64,000 bases of DNA from Opitutia bacterium (GTDB lineage: Bacteria; Verrucomicrobiota; Verrucomicrobiia; Opitutales; UBA953): NCBI GenBank assembly GCA_003569245.1, contig BGOM01000019.1, positions 124,001 to 188,000 of the forward strand, given 5' to 3'. The notes beneath the pieces were generated by a model. It searched no databases and was not told where the DNA came from. It saw nothing but the letters and a program-made list of their open reading frames with translations. Position numbers and translations under genes: made by a program. Shown in pieces: positions 10,596-21,470 of the stretch; position 1 is the stretch's first letter, and the number at the start of each line of letters is the position of its first letter.

Positions 10596-11075
10596 GTGAT
10601 CCTCCTGCTCGCCAATCCCGTGACCGCCGTGAAGGAAGCGGTGATCAAGCATGCCGCCGAGAGCTACGCGGAGAAGATCCTGGGACAGGACTACGGTACG
10701 CCCGGCTTCTGGGTCGCCCTGGCCATGGCCTTGGTCTACCTGCCCTTCCTGGGCCGTCTCGCCGCCGCGCACTTCTTCGGCAAGGACGGCACGGTCTTCG
10801 GCATCGGCCTCACCGGCATCTGCTCCGTCGCCCTCACCTTCGGGGCGATCTGCATGGCCGACACGAGCCTCTCCGGCTTCATCCCGAAATCCGTCGAGAT
10901 CCTCGTGATCTCCCTCTGCACCGGCACCGTCGTGCTGCTCGTCACGAGCGCCGCCGCCCAGGTGCTCGGGATGGGCTTCGGGCCGTCGCTGGGGCTGCAA
11001 CTCGTCTTCTGGAACATCGTCTTCCTGGCCCAGCTCGCGACGCGCTTCCTGATGGATTTCTGGAAGCACGTCTGA
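10596..11075 (+). CDS. hypothetical inner-membrane protein with about four membrane helices
   Basis: This 159-residue protein starts with GTG at 10596 (no ATG in a suitable place). After a short amphipathic N-terminus it has four hydrophobic segments at roughly residues 45-65, 72-92, 98-120 and 130-150, and ends in a charged tail. I do not recognise a family. It is 38 bases after the transglutaminase-like gene and 5 bases before the GH-like gene, so it is likely co-transcribed with both. Confidence 0.7.
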   Translation: MILLLANPVTAVKEAVIKHAAESYAEKILGQDYGTPGFWVALAMALVYLPFLGRLAAAHFFGKDGTVFGIGLTGICSVALTFGAICMADTSLSGFIPKSVEILVISLCTGTVVLLVTSAAAQVLGMGFGPSLGLQLVFWNIVFLAQLATRFLMDFWKHV

Positions 11076-11080
11076 ATCCC

Positions 11081-12301
11081 ATGCGAGCGGTCTTTTCCGC
11101 GCTCGCTCTGGTCTGGGCGACCTTGACCTGGGCCGAGGCCCCGCTCCACCCCACGCTGGAAGGAAAGGTCGTCACGGGTTATCAGGGCTGGTTCCGGGCC
11201 GAAGGCGATGCCAGCGGCCTGGGCTGGGTTCATTACGGCCCCGGCAAGCGCCTGGCCCCGGACAAATGTGGTTTCGACCTCTGGCCGGACCTATCGGAGC
11301 TGACCCCGGAGGAACGCTACCCCTCGCCGTTCCGTTTCGCCGACGGACGCACGGCCGACCTCTTCAGCAGCGTCCATCCCGTGACGGTCCGTCGTCACTT
11401 CCGCTGGATGAAGGACTACGGCCTCGACGGCGCGATGCTCCAACGTTTTGCGGTGGGACTCGGCGAAGGGCGCGGCGCGGCGTCCCTCGACACGGTCCTG
11501 CGACACTGCACGGCCGCCGCCAACGCGGAAGGTCGCTCGCTGACGGTGATGTACGACCTCTCCGGGCTGACCCCCGGCAAGTTCCCGACGGTCGGGGCGG
11601 ACTGGCGCCGGCTCGTCGCCGCCGGCCAGACCAAGGAGCCCTGCGCCCAACATCACCGAGGCAAGCCGCTCGTCGCCCTCTGGGGTCTCGGCTTCAAGGA
11701 CCGCGCCCCCGCCCTCGCGGAGTGGGCCGCCCTGCTGGCCGAGATCCGCGCGACGGGCGCGGCGGTCATGCTCGGCATACCGACCTACTGGCGCGACGAG
11801 AAGGAGGATTGCCTCGCCGACCCCGCCCTGCGCGGCCTGCTGCGGCAAGCCGATATCCTCAGCCCCTGGACGGTCGGTCGCGTCACCACCCCGGAAGGGG
11901 CGTCCCGACTGAGCCGCGAGGTCTGGGCGCCCGACCAAGCCTGGTGCCTGGCCGAAAAGAAGACCTACCTCCCGGTGATCTTCCCCGGTTTCAGCTGGCG
12001 CAATCTCTCCGCCCTGCGCGGCCAGCACGCCCCGCTCGGGCAGATTCCCCGGCTCGGCGGCCGCTTCCTCTGGTCGCAGGCCGTCGCCGCCCGCGCGACC
12101 GGCGCGACGACGCTCTATGTGGCGATGTTCGACGAGCTCGACGAAGGCACGGCCATCATGAAATGCGGCGGCCCGCGCCCGATCGGGAACTTCGTGGACC
12201 TGTCCGACGTCCCGAGCGACCACTACCTCTGGCTGAGCGGCCAGGCCGGCCGGATGCTGCGGGGAGAGATCCCCGCGAACCCCGACCTGCCGCAGCGCTG
12301 A
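11081..12301 (+). CDS. secreted glycoside hydrolase family 71/99-like protein
   Basis: The 406-residue product has a short signal peptide (MRAVFSALALVWATLTWAEA) followed by the GKVVTGYQGWF segment. That segment is typical of the GH71/99-like proteins that Verrucomicrobia, Planctomycetes and Bacteroidetes encode next to polysaccharide genes. Acidic residues in FRWMKDYGLDGAMLQRF and YVAMFDELDEGTA resemble the beta/alpha-barrel strands of GH99 endo-mannanase-like enzymes. Substrate cannot be read; alpha-mannan or other host/algal glycans are the family precedent. It ends 6 bases before the convergent ppc stop. Confidence 0.75.
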   Translation: MRAVFSALALVWATLTWAEAPLHPTLEGKVVTGYQGWFRAEGDASGLGWVHYGPGKRLAPDKCGFDLWPDLSELTPEERYPSPFRFADGRTADLFSSVHPVTVRRHFRWMKDYGLDGAMLQRFAVGLGEGRGAASLDTVLRHCTAAANAEGRSLTVMYDLSGLTPGKFPTVGADWRRLVAAGQTKEPCAQHHRGKPLVALWGLGFKDRAPALAEWAALLAEIRATGAAVMLGIPTYWRDEKEDCLADPALRGLLRQADILSPWTVGRVTTPEGASRLSREVWAPDQAWCLAEKKTYLPVIFPGFSWRNLSALRGQHAPLGQIPRLGGRFLWSQAVAARATGATTLYVAMFDELDEGTAIMKCGGPRPIGNFVDLSDVPSDHYLWLSGQAGRMLRGEIPANPDLPQR

Positions 12302-12307
12302 AAGACC

Positions 12308-15055
12308 TCAGCCGGTGGCCTGGAGGCCGGCGGCGATCGCGTTGAGCGAGAGGAGCATCTGCGGCAGCAGGGCGTCGGCTTCCTTGCGGTCGCCGGCGGC
12401 CACGTGCTTGCGCCAATCTTTGAGCAGGGCGACCTGCTGCTCGTGCAGGAGGTCGATCGCGGACTCGCGCAAGGCGATGACCTTGCGGAGGCGGGGACGG
12501 CCTTCCGTGAGCTTCGAGCCGGAGAGCTCGTCGAGCATCTTGCGCGTCAGCGAATGCTCGGCGAGGATCCGCGTCAGGAACTGCTGGCGCAGCTTGCGGT
12601 CGGTGACCATGCCGCCGTACAGCTTCATCATGCTGCGGTTCGCGGCGAGCACGCTCGTCGAGGCGTTCTTCAGCATGTAGCGCAGGGGCGGCCAATCGTC
12701 GAAATTGCGGCGGATGACCTCGAACCCCTTCGGGTCCTCCTCCTTGAGGCGGGCCAGGGCGGAGCCCACGCCGTACCAGCCGGAGAGGTAGAACCGGGCC
12801 TGGCTCCAGGCGAAGACCCACGGGATGGCGCGCAGGTCCTCGAGCGAGGCGGCGCCGGTGCGGCGGGACGGCCGGGAGCCGATGCGGCTGGCCTCGATGA
12901 CGTCGATCGGCGTGGCCTGGCGGAAGAACTCGATGAAGCGCGGGGTGCGGATGAGCGTCTGGTAGGACTCGCGCGAGAATTCCGCCAGCCGGTCCATGAC
13001 CTTGGACTGCGCGGACTCGTTGCGGACGGCCATGTCGTGCAGCAGGGTGTTCTGCGTGACGCCGGCGGTGAGCAGCTCGAGGTTGTTCACCGCCGTGATG
13101 TGGTTCGCGTACTTCTGGGTGATGCTCTCGCCCTGCTCCGTGACGCGCATCTCGCCGTTGATCGACCCCTGCGGCAGCGCGTCGATGAAGCGGTGCGTCG
13201 GGCCGGCGCCGCGGGAGATGGTGCCGCCGCGGCCATGGAAGAAGACGATGCGCACGCCGTGCTTCTCGCCGACCGCGGCGAGGTTCTGCTGGGCGCGGTA
13301 GAGGTTCCAGAGCGAGGCGAGGATGCCGCCGTCCTTGTTGGAATCGGAATAACCGATCATCACCTGCTGCGTCAGGCCGTCGGTGAGGCCCGCGTCGCGG
13401 CGGGCCGCGAGCGTGCGCTTGGTCATCGGGTGCGACAGGAAGGCGTCCAGGATGGCCGTGCTGCGCTCCAGGTCATCGATCGTCTCGAAGAGCGGGACCA
13501 CGGGCAGGAGGCAATGGGAGTCGTCCGAACCACCCGCGGTCAGGCCAGCCTCGCGGGCGAGCAGGTACACCGACAGGAGGTCGGAGACCGAGCGGGTCAT
13601 GGACACGATGAGCGAACCCAGCCCGGCGGCGCCGTGCTTGCCGATATGGACCACCAAGGCGCGGTGGCATGCGAGCACGGCGTCGGCTTCGGGGCCGACG
13701 CTCGCCTGCTCGCGCATGAACGGACGCGTCGAACGTAGCTCGGAATCGAGGAAACCGAGCCGGCGGGATTCATCCCACTGGGCGTAGTGATGGTCGTCCT
13801 GGCCGGTGGCGGCGAGGAGCTGACCGATGGCCTTGTCGTGGAAGGCGCTGTTCTGGCGGATATCCAGGCAGGCCATGTGGAAGCCGAAGACACGCAGGAA
13901 GCGGATCAGCGGGTCCAGCTCGGCGCGGGCGATGCGACCGGCGCCGACCTCGATCAGGGTCTCGCGCAGGAAGAGGAGGTCGGCGATGACACCCTCGGGC
14001 GAGGCATGCTGCCCCGGGGCGAGCTCACCTTCGACGGCGGGCAGGCGGAGGCGGACGAGGTTGACGTACTGGCGCCAGGTTTCGCCGTGGTTGCGGGCCA
14101 GCGCGGCGGCCCCGGCCTCGCCGTGGGCGGCGGCATGCTTCTCGACCTGCCTGACGAAGACGGCGGGCGGGAGCTGGAGGTGGTCGCCCAGCGACAGGCG
14201 CTGCCCGAGGACCTCGAGGCGCTCGTGGCAGATGCCGATCGCGGTGGCGCGGAAGAGACCGAGGGCGCGCGTGGTGACCTCCGCGGTCACCAAGGGATGG
14301 CCGTCGCGGTCGCCGCCGACCCAGGTGCCGAGCGCCACGACGGGCAGGGCGTCCGGGTGCTCGATGCGGGCGACGTCGAAACCGGCCTCCTCCCAGGCCT
14401 GGCGGAGACGCAGGTCCATGCTCACGATCGCATCCGGGAAGACCTTCGACAGGAAGTAGTTGATGTTGCGCAGCTCCGACTGGACATCGGGCTTCTGCTG
14501 GTAGAACTCACCGGTGCGCCACAGGCGCTCGAGGGCGACCTTGATCTCGTCGCGGATGGCGCGCTGCTCGGCCGCGGTCCACATGTTGTTCTCGCGACGG
14601 ACCAGCAGCTTGTAGATCTCGCGGTGGATCTCGAGGACGGTCGCGCGCTTGGCCTCGGTCGGGTGGGCGGTGAGCACCGGCTCGACGCGCACGCGGGCCA
14701 GCCGCTTGGCGATCTGCTTGTCCGTGATATCCGCCGAGCGCAGCGTCTGGAAGGCGCGTCCCCACGATCCGGGGTCGGAGGCCAGGCCGAGCTTGTCCTC
14801 GCGCAGGCGCTTGGACTGGGCCGAGGCGTTCTCCTCGACCATGTTGAGGAGCTGGAAGGCGATGGAGTAGGCCTGGACGCCGCGGTAGGAGAAGATCTGC
14901 ACGCCGCGCAGCTTGCGCTTGCCCATCCACGGGAGGGTACCCGCGAGGTCCTTGTGCTCGAGCTGCTCGAGCACCTCGACGAAGCACCCCATCATGAAGT
15001 CGAGGTCCTTGTCGACTTTCTTCAAGCCGCGGGCGAGGTCGGTGCTGATGGCCAT
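12308..15055 (-). CDS. ppc: phosphoenolpyruvate carboxylase
   Basis: This 915-residue enzyme fixes bicarbonate onto PEP to make oxaloacetate, feeding the TCA cycle (citrate synthase lies 4 kb away). The first active-site motif VLTAHPTEAKR carries His131. The second, FHGRGGTISRGAGPTHRF, holds the glycine loop and catalytic His/Arg. The C-terminus ends LQATG, a variant of the usual QNTG end that helps form the active site. I chose ATG 15055; an open frame extends upstream to 15100, but the added residues are basic and non-conserved. It is divergent from the helicase gene across 95 bases, and convergent with the GH71/99-like gene. Confidence 0.97.
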   Translation of the reverse strand: MAISTDLARGLKKVDKDLDFMMGCFVEVLEQLEHKDLAGTLPWMGKRKLRGVQIFSYRGVQAYSIAFQLLNMVEENASAQSKRLREDKLGLASDPGSWGRAFQTLRSADITDKQIAKRLARVRVEPVLTAHPTEAKRATVLEIHREIYKLLVRRENNMWTAAEQRAIRDEIKVALERLWRTGEFYQQKPDVQSELRNINYFLSKVFPDAIVSMDLRLRQAWEEAGFDVARIEHPDALPVVALGTWVGGDRDGHPLVTAEVTTRALGLFRATAIGICHERLEVLGQRLSLGDHLQLPPAVFVRQVEKHAAAHGEAGAAALARNHGETWRQYVNLVRLRLPAVEGELAPGQHASPEGVIADLLFLRETLIEVGAGRIARAELDPLIRFLRVFGFHMACLDIRQNSAFHDKAIGQLLAATGQDDHHYAQWDESRRLGFLDSELRSTRPFMREQASVGPEADAVLACHRALVVHIGKHGAAGLGSLIVSMTRSVSDLLSVYLLAREAGLTAGGSDDSHCLLPVVPLFETIDDLERSTAILDAFLSHPMTKRTLAARRDAGLTDGLTQQVMIGYSDSNKDGGILASLWNLYRAQQNLAAVGEKHGVRIVFFHGRGGTISRGAGPTHRFIDALPQGSINGEMRVTEQGESITQKYANHITAVNNLELLTAGVTQNTLLHDMAVRNESAQSKVMDRLAEFSRESYQTLIRTPRFIEFFRQATPIDVIEASRIGSRPSRRTGAASLEDLRAIPWVFAWSQARFYLSGWYGVGSALARLKEEDPKGFEVIRRNFDDWPPLRYMLKNASTSVLAANRSMMKLYGGMVTDRKLRQQFLTRILAEHSLTRKMLDELSGSKLTEGRPRLRKVIALRESAIDLLHEQQVALLKDWRKHVAAGDRKEADALLPQMLLSLNAIAAGLQATG

Positions 15056-15150
15056 GCGGACGCAGTCGTAGCATGGACGGCGGAAAACCCGCAACCGCAA
15101 ACCCCGGCGGCTTGCGTTCGGGACGGTCCGTCCTTTGCTGGAAAGTCGCC

Positions 15151-17517
15151 ATGGCGGACCAACGGCTCATCCTCCCCGACCTCTGGCAACAGGAAGCGCT
15201 GCGGGCCCTCCGCCAAGGCGAGGATGTGGTCGTGCAGGCGCCGACCGGCGCGGGGAAGACCTATATCTTCGAGCTGCTCATGCGGCATGGCCACCGTGGC
15301 CAGGCGGTCTACGCCGTGCCGACCCGGGCGTTGGCCAACGACAAGCTGGCGGAGTGGCGGGCGCTGGGCTGGGACGTCGGGATCGCCACCGGCGACGTCA
15401 GCGAGAACCTCGGCGCCCCGGTGGTGGTGGCCACCTTGGAGACCCAGCGCCACCGTTTCCTCGCCGGACGGCGGCCGGACCTGCTCGTCATCGACGAATA
15501 CCAGATGCTCGCCGATGAGCGGCGGGGGCCGGCTTACGAGACGGTCCTGGCCCTGGCCCCGCCGGAGACTCGGCTCTTGCTGCTCAGCGGCAGCGTCGCC
15601 AACCCCCAGACGGTCGCGGAATGGCTGCGGCACCTCGGTCGCACGGTGACCCTGATCCAGGAGCACACCCGCCCGATCCCCTTGGAGGAGGTGGCCCTCG
15701 ATGCGCTGGAGAGCCGCGAGCCCGGAGGCATCAAAGGGCACGTGGCCCGGGCCGTGGTCCGGGCGGTGCTGGCCGACCTGGGGCCCGTGCTGGTGTTCGC
15801 CCCCCGCCGCCGGGCGGCCGAACAGATCGCCCGCGAGATCGCCCTTGCCCTCCCCTTGGGCAACGGACCGCAGCTGACCCCGGCCCAGCGCGCCGTCGCC
15901 GGCGACGACCTCAACCGCCTGCTCCGCCAAGGCGTAGGCCTTCACCACAGCGGCCTGACGTACGAACAACGCAGCGAGCTGATCGAGCCTTGGGCGAAGG
16001 CGGGCCGCCTCAACGTGGTCGTGGCCACGACCGGCCTGGCGGCGGGCATCAACTTCTCCCTGCGGTCCGTGCTCGTGACCGACCGGCGTTATGCCGCCGA
16101 TCACGCCGAACGCGAGGTACGGCCCGACGAATTGCTGCAGATGTTCGGGCGGGCCGGCCGACGCGGCCTCGACGAACGCGGCTACGCCCTCTGGACGGGC
16201 TACTCCCCGCGACTGGGCGAGGCGCGCCCGCTCCAGCTGCAACGCAGCGGCGGCCTCGACTGGCCGGCGTTCCTCTGCGTGATGAAGCAATCGCCCGAGC
16301 CGCTGGCCGCCGCGGAGAGATTGGCGCAGGCCCTCTTCACCAAGGAGCCGATCGACCTCGCGTTGGATCGCCTGGATGAGCCGGAGCCGCCGACGCCCCC
16401 GCCGACGCCGGGCTCGCTCCGGCTCATCCATGAGATCCGCGGGCGGAACGGCACCTGGCAGCGCGAGCGCCCGCACAAACGGGTCCCGCTCACCCAGGCC
16501 CTGATCCGGGTCAAAGGGGTCTGGTACCCGGCCCTCGCCAAACCGGACTCCTTGCGCGCCATCCCGATCGGCACACCCTGCAAACTCGAGCTACCCGAAG
16601 GCGGGTTCCGCTATGGACGGTCCGTGCCGCTCGCCCGCTTCCCGAAAACCGCCGCCCGCGACCAGCTCGAACCCTCGGAGTGGCTCCGCAAGGCCCTGCG
16701 CCCGCTGACGCCCGGCCAGACCCGACCGCGCACCTGGCGTCTCGAGTCCCTCGAGAAAGAGATCCTTCCTCTCCTGCCCCGCCTGACCCAAGGCGGGGTG
16801 CCGTACGGGCCTCTCTTCATCGCGCAGGACACCGTGCAGGTGAAGCTAGATTACTCCCGCGCGGAGGTGAAGGCCATCCCCGACGCTGACGACCAGTGGT
16901 TGATCAACCCGGAGACGCGCACCACGGAAGTCGCCGATATTAACCTGCGCGAGGTGCTCGGCGGGGGCACCTTGCACGCTAGCCGGCCGGGCCGGCTCTG
17001 GCGCAAACTAGGCCTCATCGACCGCCATGGACGGCCGACGGAACGGGGGGAGATCGCCTCGCTCTTCCAACATGGCGAAGGGCTCGCGGTCGCCGCGGCC
17101 CTGGAGGATCCGACCTACGACGCCGAAGCGTTGGCCTGGGATCTGGCCGAGCTGCGCGCCGGGGAACGGGTCTCCGCCTCGGCCCGCAGTTCGAGCCGCC
17201 TCGGCGCTTGCTGCCGCCTGACGTATCGTTCGCTGACGGCGCCCGGCTACCTGCGCGACGGGCTTCCCGCCGGTTTCGGGGAAGGCTGCGCCGAGACGAT
17301 GCGGGCCTTCGCCTTGCACGGCAAACTGCCCGACGACGACCAGGACGGGCACGGGCCGGGGGGTGGCGACCTGGAGCGCGCGGTGCTGGAATGGCGCAGC
17401 ACCCTGCAGCTGATCGCGCATGGGCCCGATCATCCTTCGGAGCGCTGGCAGGCGTTACGTCAGGCGGCGACCAAGATCCTGCCCCTGCTCGGCGGCCCCC
17501 GGCCGGCCGGGCGCTGA
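15151..17517 (+). CDS. Ski2-like superfamily 2 helicase
   Basis: The 788-residue protein has Walker A APTGAGKT (near residue 36), motif II DEYQ (near 115) and the C-terminal helicase domain with HHSGLTYEQR, VATTGLAAGINF and MFGRAGRRG. The last motif is typical of the Ski2/Mtr4/Hel308 group. About 350 residues follow without a motif I recognise. In motif II the fourth residue is Gln rather than His. Role is likely RNA or DNA remodelling; no substrate is evident. ATG 15151 is preferred over an upstream in-frame ATG at 15073, which would overlap the ppc promoter region. It converges on the SGNH gene, 4 bases between stops. Confidence 0.85.
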   Translation: MADQRLILPDLWQQEALRALRQGEDVVVQAPTGAGKTYIFELLMRHGHRGQAVYAVPTRALANDKLAEWRALGWDVGIATGDVSENLGAPVVVATLETQRHRFLAGRRPDLLVIDEYQMLADERRGPAYETVLALAPPETRLLLLSGSVANPQTVAEWLRHLGRTVTLIQEHTRPIPLEEVALDALESREPGGIKGHVARAVVRAVLADLGPVLVFAPRRRAAEQIAREIALALPLGNGPQLTPAQRAVAGDDLNRLLRQGVGLHHSGLTYEQRSELIEPWAKAGRLNVVVATTGLAAGINFSLRSVLVTDRRYAADHAEREVRPDELLQMFGRAGRRGLDERGYALWTGYSPRLGEARPLQLQRSGGLDWPAFLCVMKQSPEPLAAAERLAQALFTKEPIDLALDRLDEPEPPTPPPTPGSLRLIHEIRGRNGTWQRERPHKRVPLTQALIRVKGVWYPALAKPDSLRAIPIGTPCKLELPEGGFRYGRSVPLARFPKTAARDQLEPSEWLRKALRPLTPGQTRPRTWRLESLEKEILPLLPRLTQGGVPYGPLFIAQDTVQVKLDYSRAEVKAIPDADDQWLINPETRTTEVADINLREVLGGGTLHASRPGRLWRKLGLIDRHGRPTERGEIASLFQHGEGLAVAAALEDPTYDAEALAWDLAELRAGERVSASARSSSRLGACCRLTYRSLTAPGYLRDGLPAGFGEGCAETMRAFALHGKLPDDDQDGHGPGGGDLERAVLEWRSTLQLIAHGPDHPSERWQALRQAATKILPLLGGPRPAGR

Positions 17518-17521
17518 AAGT

Positions 17522-18172
17522 TTACTTGCCGGCGATCGCCTTGGCCGCGGCCTTGGCCATCTCGGCCGCGCCTTCGTTGTTCGGGTGCACGCGGTCGGGC
17601 AGCATCTCCGGGTGCGCCGCCAGCGCGGCGTGCATGTCGATGACCTCGCAACCCAGCTCCTTCGCCAGCGCATCGATACGCGGGATCTCCTTCTGGACGT
17701 TGGCCTCGTTGATGCCGTAGTTGCCGGTGCCGGGCACGGGGACGGGGCGGCAGACGAAGACCTTCGGCTTCGTGGAAAGCTTCTGGAAGGACTTCACCAG
17801 GTCCTTGTAGTCGGCCTCGAAGTCGGCCTCATGCTTCCAGTTCTGGGGCTTGGTATCATTGGTGCCGAGCATGATGACGACGACCTGCGGGGCGAACTGG
17901 AGCGCGTCCTGGTAACGCTTCTCCTTGGTGTAAGGGAAGTCGCCCTTCTTGAGGAGCGTGCGACCGCTCACGCCGAAATTACCGACCTTGAACTTGTCGC
18001 CCAGGAGCGCCTGCAGCTGATCCGGGTAGGACATCCCCTTGCCCTTGGTGCCGGCGCCTTGGGTGATGCTATCACCCACGCAGGCGACCTTGGTCACGGC
18101 GGGGGCATCGGCGGCTCGGACGACGGCCAGCAGGGCGAGGAAAGCGACGGAGAGGGAGAGGAGACGGCGCAT
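17522..18172 (-). CDS. secreted SGNH/GDSL-type esterase
   Basis: The 216-residue product carries a signal peptide (MRRLLSLSVAFLALLAVVRAA). The SGNH blocks follow in order: GDSITQG with the catalytic Ser near residue 34, a GVSGRT Gly block, MLGTNDT with Asn near residue 105, and DRVHPNNEG with the Asp/His pair near residue 196. The family removes acyl groups, often acetyl groups from carbohydrates. It is the first of several SGNH proteins in this window. It is the last gene before the rnpB region, transcribed away from it. Confidence 0.9.
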   Translation of the reverse strand: MRRLLSLSVAFLALLAVVRAADAPAVTKVACVGDSITQGAGTKGKGMSYPDQLQALLGDKFKVGNFGVSGRTLLKKGDFPYTKEKRYQDALQFAPQVVVIMLGTNDTKPQNWKHEADFEADYKDLVKSFQKLSTKPKVFVCRPVPVPGTGNYGINEANVQKEIPRIDALAKELGCEVIDMHAALAAHPEMLPDRVHPNNEGAAEMAKAAAKAIAGK

Positions 18173-18243
18173 GGGGTTTGGGTGAGTGGAGGGAGAAATA
18201 AGGGTAATAAGAGGTAATGGGAAGAGAAAGGGGTGAAATCAAA

Positions 18244-18360
18244 AGGGCTAGGGGTTGGGCTTGGGAAAGGAGTAGCGCCGCATCCTGAGAGTTTAGCCTG
18301 TCCCTGGCCCTATCCCCGCCCCTGACCCCCTAGCCCTGCCCTCTTACCCCCACCACTATC
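18244..18360. repeat. degenerate CCCTAGCCC/GGGCTTGGG-type sequence between SGNH gene and rnpB
   Basis: The 225-base gap upstream of rnpB contains GGGCTAGGGGTTGGGCTTGGG on its left side and a run of CCCTGGCCC, CCCTGACC and CCCTAGCCC units on its right side. The two halves are roughly inverse complements. No coding sequence is seen. Confidence 0.5.
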
Positions 18361-18398
18361 CTTGCCCTCCCTTCCCTTTCGCCCCAATCTGCCGGGAC

Positions 18399-18767
18399 AG
18401 TCATACACGCGCATCCGCACGGAGTCATCCGTGAGGAAAGTCCGGACATCACCGGGCAGGATTCCCGCCGCAAGTCGGGGCACGACGCAAGTCGTGACGG
18501 ACAGTGCCACAGAGAACAGACCGCCTCCCCCGCAAGGACGGAGGTAAGGGTGAAAAGGTGGGGTAAGAGCCCACCGCTCCGAGGGTGACCGAGGAGGCAA
18601 GGTAAACCCAATCCGATGCAAGACGAACAGGGACCGTTCGAGGTCGCCCACCAAGGTCCCGGGTTGTCGCACCGCCGCAAGGCGGGTCCGCAAGGTCAGA
18701 GAAATGGATGCGCAGGGGGTCGGCGAGAGCCCCCCCCGGACAGAATCCGGCTTACAGTGCATGGCTC
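18399..18767 (+). ncRNA. rnpB: RNase P RNA (bacterial class A)
   Basis: The conserved class A segments are all present in order: GAGGAAAGTCCGGACATC near 18433, ACAGACCG near 18519, GGTAAGGGTGAAAAGGTG near 18544, GGCAAGGTAAACCC near 18595, and GACAGAATCCGGCTTACAG near 18739. Helices can be drawn: P1 from AGTCATACAC (18399-18408) with GTGCATGGCT (18757-18766, one A-C mismatch), P2 from GCGCATCC (18409-18416) with GGATGCGC near 18707-18714, and P3 as the hairpin CACGGA-GTCA-TCCGTG (18418-18433). Ends are set by P1. The RNA is the catalytic subunit that matures tRNA 5' ends. A TTGCCC box at 18362-18367 is placed correctly for a -35 but the -10 is weak. A strong terminator follows. Confidence 0.96.
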
Positions 18768-18774
18768 AAAAGAC

Positions 18775-18811
18775 GGAGGGTCGGACGGAAACGTCCGACC
18801 CTCCCCCTTTT
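18775..18811 (+). terminator. rho-independent terminator of rnpB, probably shared with gltA
   Basis: A perfect 13-base stem GGAGGGTCGGACG (18775-18787) pairs with 18792-18804 around a GAAA loop and is followed by CCCTTTT. gltA ends at 18847 on the other strand, so this stem may stop transcription from both sides. Confidence 0.93.
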
Positions 18812-18846
18812 CCGGTTCGTCGCCCAGGGCGACGGACCGACCGTTC

Positions 18847-20148
<1,302 letters not shown>

Positions 20149-20183
20149 GGCGGGGTGGGTGTCCGCCGGGCCGTGGGAGCGCT

Positions 20184-20828
20184 TCAGCGGTCCGCCAAAG
20201 TCAGGAAATTGCGGTAGAGTTGCAAGCCTTTGACCTGACTTTTCTCGGGGTGGAACTGCGTGGCCAGCACCCTCCCCCGCCGAACCCCGCTGACGAAACG
20301 GCCGGCGTAGTCGGTTTCGCACCAGACCAGCGACGGATCCGTGGCGACGACCCGGTAACTATGGACAAAATAGAAGGGTTCGCCCGCGATGTTCAGGCCC
20401 GCGGTCAGCGGACCGGCCTCCCGGAAGACGGCCTCGTTCCAGCCCATGTGCGGGATGCGCAGACCGGGCTGCGAGGGGAACCGTGTCACGACCCCGGGGA
20501 AGACGCCCAGCCCGGGCACCTCCGCCTCCTCCGAACGCTCGAAGAGCACCTGCAAGCCCATGCAGACCCCGAGGAACGGTCGGTCGGCCGCGATCCATCC
20601 CTTGATGAAGGCTTCGAAGTCGTTGCGCCGGATGCAGGCCATGCAGTCGGCCATGGCGCCCTGCCCCGGGAAGACGACCGCCTCCGCCTTTTCGGCGGCC
20701 TGCGGCGTGGCCGCGAGGAAAGCATCGGCGCCGGCGGCGACCATCGCGCGGCTCACGCTGCGCAGGTTGCCCATGCCGTAGTCGATGACGGCGACCCGGG
20801 GACGGCGGGACTGACCGGCGGCTTCCAC
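20184..20828 (-). CDS. hisH: imidazole glycerol phosphate synthase, glutaminase subunit
   Basis: The 214-residue class I glutamine amidotransferase supplies ammonia to HisF in histidine synthesis. It shows [14 protein letters not shown] at the N-terminus, the nucleophile Cys in [10 protein letters not shown] near residue 88 and the His/Glu pair in FHPEKSQ near residue 193. It follows hisB with a 2-base gap, so translation is probably coupled. Its partner hisF and hisA are not in this window. Confidence 0.96.
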   Translation of the reverse strand: MEAAGQSRRPRVAVIDYGMGNLRSVSRAMVAAGADAFLAATPQAAEKAEAVVFPGQGAMADCMACIRRNDFEAFIKGWIAADRPFLGVCMGLQVLFERSEEAEVPGLGVFPGVVTRFPSQPGLRIPHMGWNEAVFREAGPLTAGLNIAGEPFYFVHSYRVVATDPSLVWCETDYAGRFVSGVRRGRVLATQFHPEKSQVKGLQLYRNFLTLADR

Positions 20829-20830
20829 GT

Positions 20831-21433
20831 TCAGGCGAGCGTGCCCTTGGTGCTGGGCACCCGGCCGCCTTGGCGCGGGTCGACCTCGAGGGCGACGCGC
20901 AAGGAGCGGGCGAAGGCCTTGAAGAGGGCCTCGGCCACGTGGTGCGGCTCCTCGCCGTACTCGAGCTTGAGATGCACGTTCGCGGCCAGGGAGTTGGCGA
21001 GTCCCTGGAAGAACTCGCGGACCAGGCAGATGTTGAAGTCGCGCACCATGTAGTTCGTGACCTCGACCTGATAGACGAGCATGGCGCGATTGCTCAGGTC
21101 GACGGCGCAGCGCGCGAGCGTCTCGTCCATCGGGAGGAGGAAGAAGCCGTAGCGGCGGATGCCGGCCTTGTCGCCGAGCGCTTCCTTGATCGCCGAACCC
21201 AGCACGATGCCGACATCCTCGACGGTGTGGTGATAATCGACGGCGGTGTCGCCGCGGGCCTTGACCGTGAGGTCGATGAGGGCGTGACGTGCCAGCAAGG
21301 TCAGCATGTGGTCGAAGAACGGCACGCCCGTGTCGATCTCGGAGGCGCCGGTCCCGTCCAGGTTGACGGTGAGGTCGATCTGGGTCTCGGCCGTGTTACG
21401 GCGGATGGTGGCCTGGCGGACTCCGGCGGTCAT
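20831..21433 (-). CDS. hisB: imidazoleglycerol-phosphate dehydratase
   Basis: The 200-residue enzyme converts imidazole glycerol phosphate to imidazole acetol phosphate. The metal-binding motifs are clear: [16 protein letters not shown] near residue 38, [11 protein letters not shown] near residue 66 and [17 protein letters not shown] near residue 162. It is monofunctional: there is no fused histidinol-phosphatase domain. It sits between hisC (37 bases upstream) and hisH (2 bases downstream). Confidence 0.97.
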   Translation of the reverse strand: MTAGVRQATIRRNTAETQIDLTVNLDGTGASEIDTGVPFFDHMLTLLARHALIDLTVKARGDTAVDYHHTVEDVGIVLGSAIKEALGDKAGIRRYGFFLLPMDETLARCAVDLSNRAMLVYQVEVTNYMVRDFNICLVREFFQGLANSLAANVHLKLEYGEEPHHVAEALFKAFARSLRVALEVDPRQGGRVPSTKGTLA

Positions 21434-21470
21434 CCCCCAGAAATCCCCGCGGAGCGGCGGGTTGTCAACC

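Noticed and set aside
18310-18762. Minus-strand open frames across 18310-18762 and plus-strand frame starting at 18616
   Set aside because: They cross the RNase P RNA gene, whose conserved segments and helices explain the sequence.
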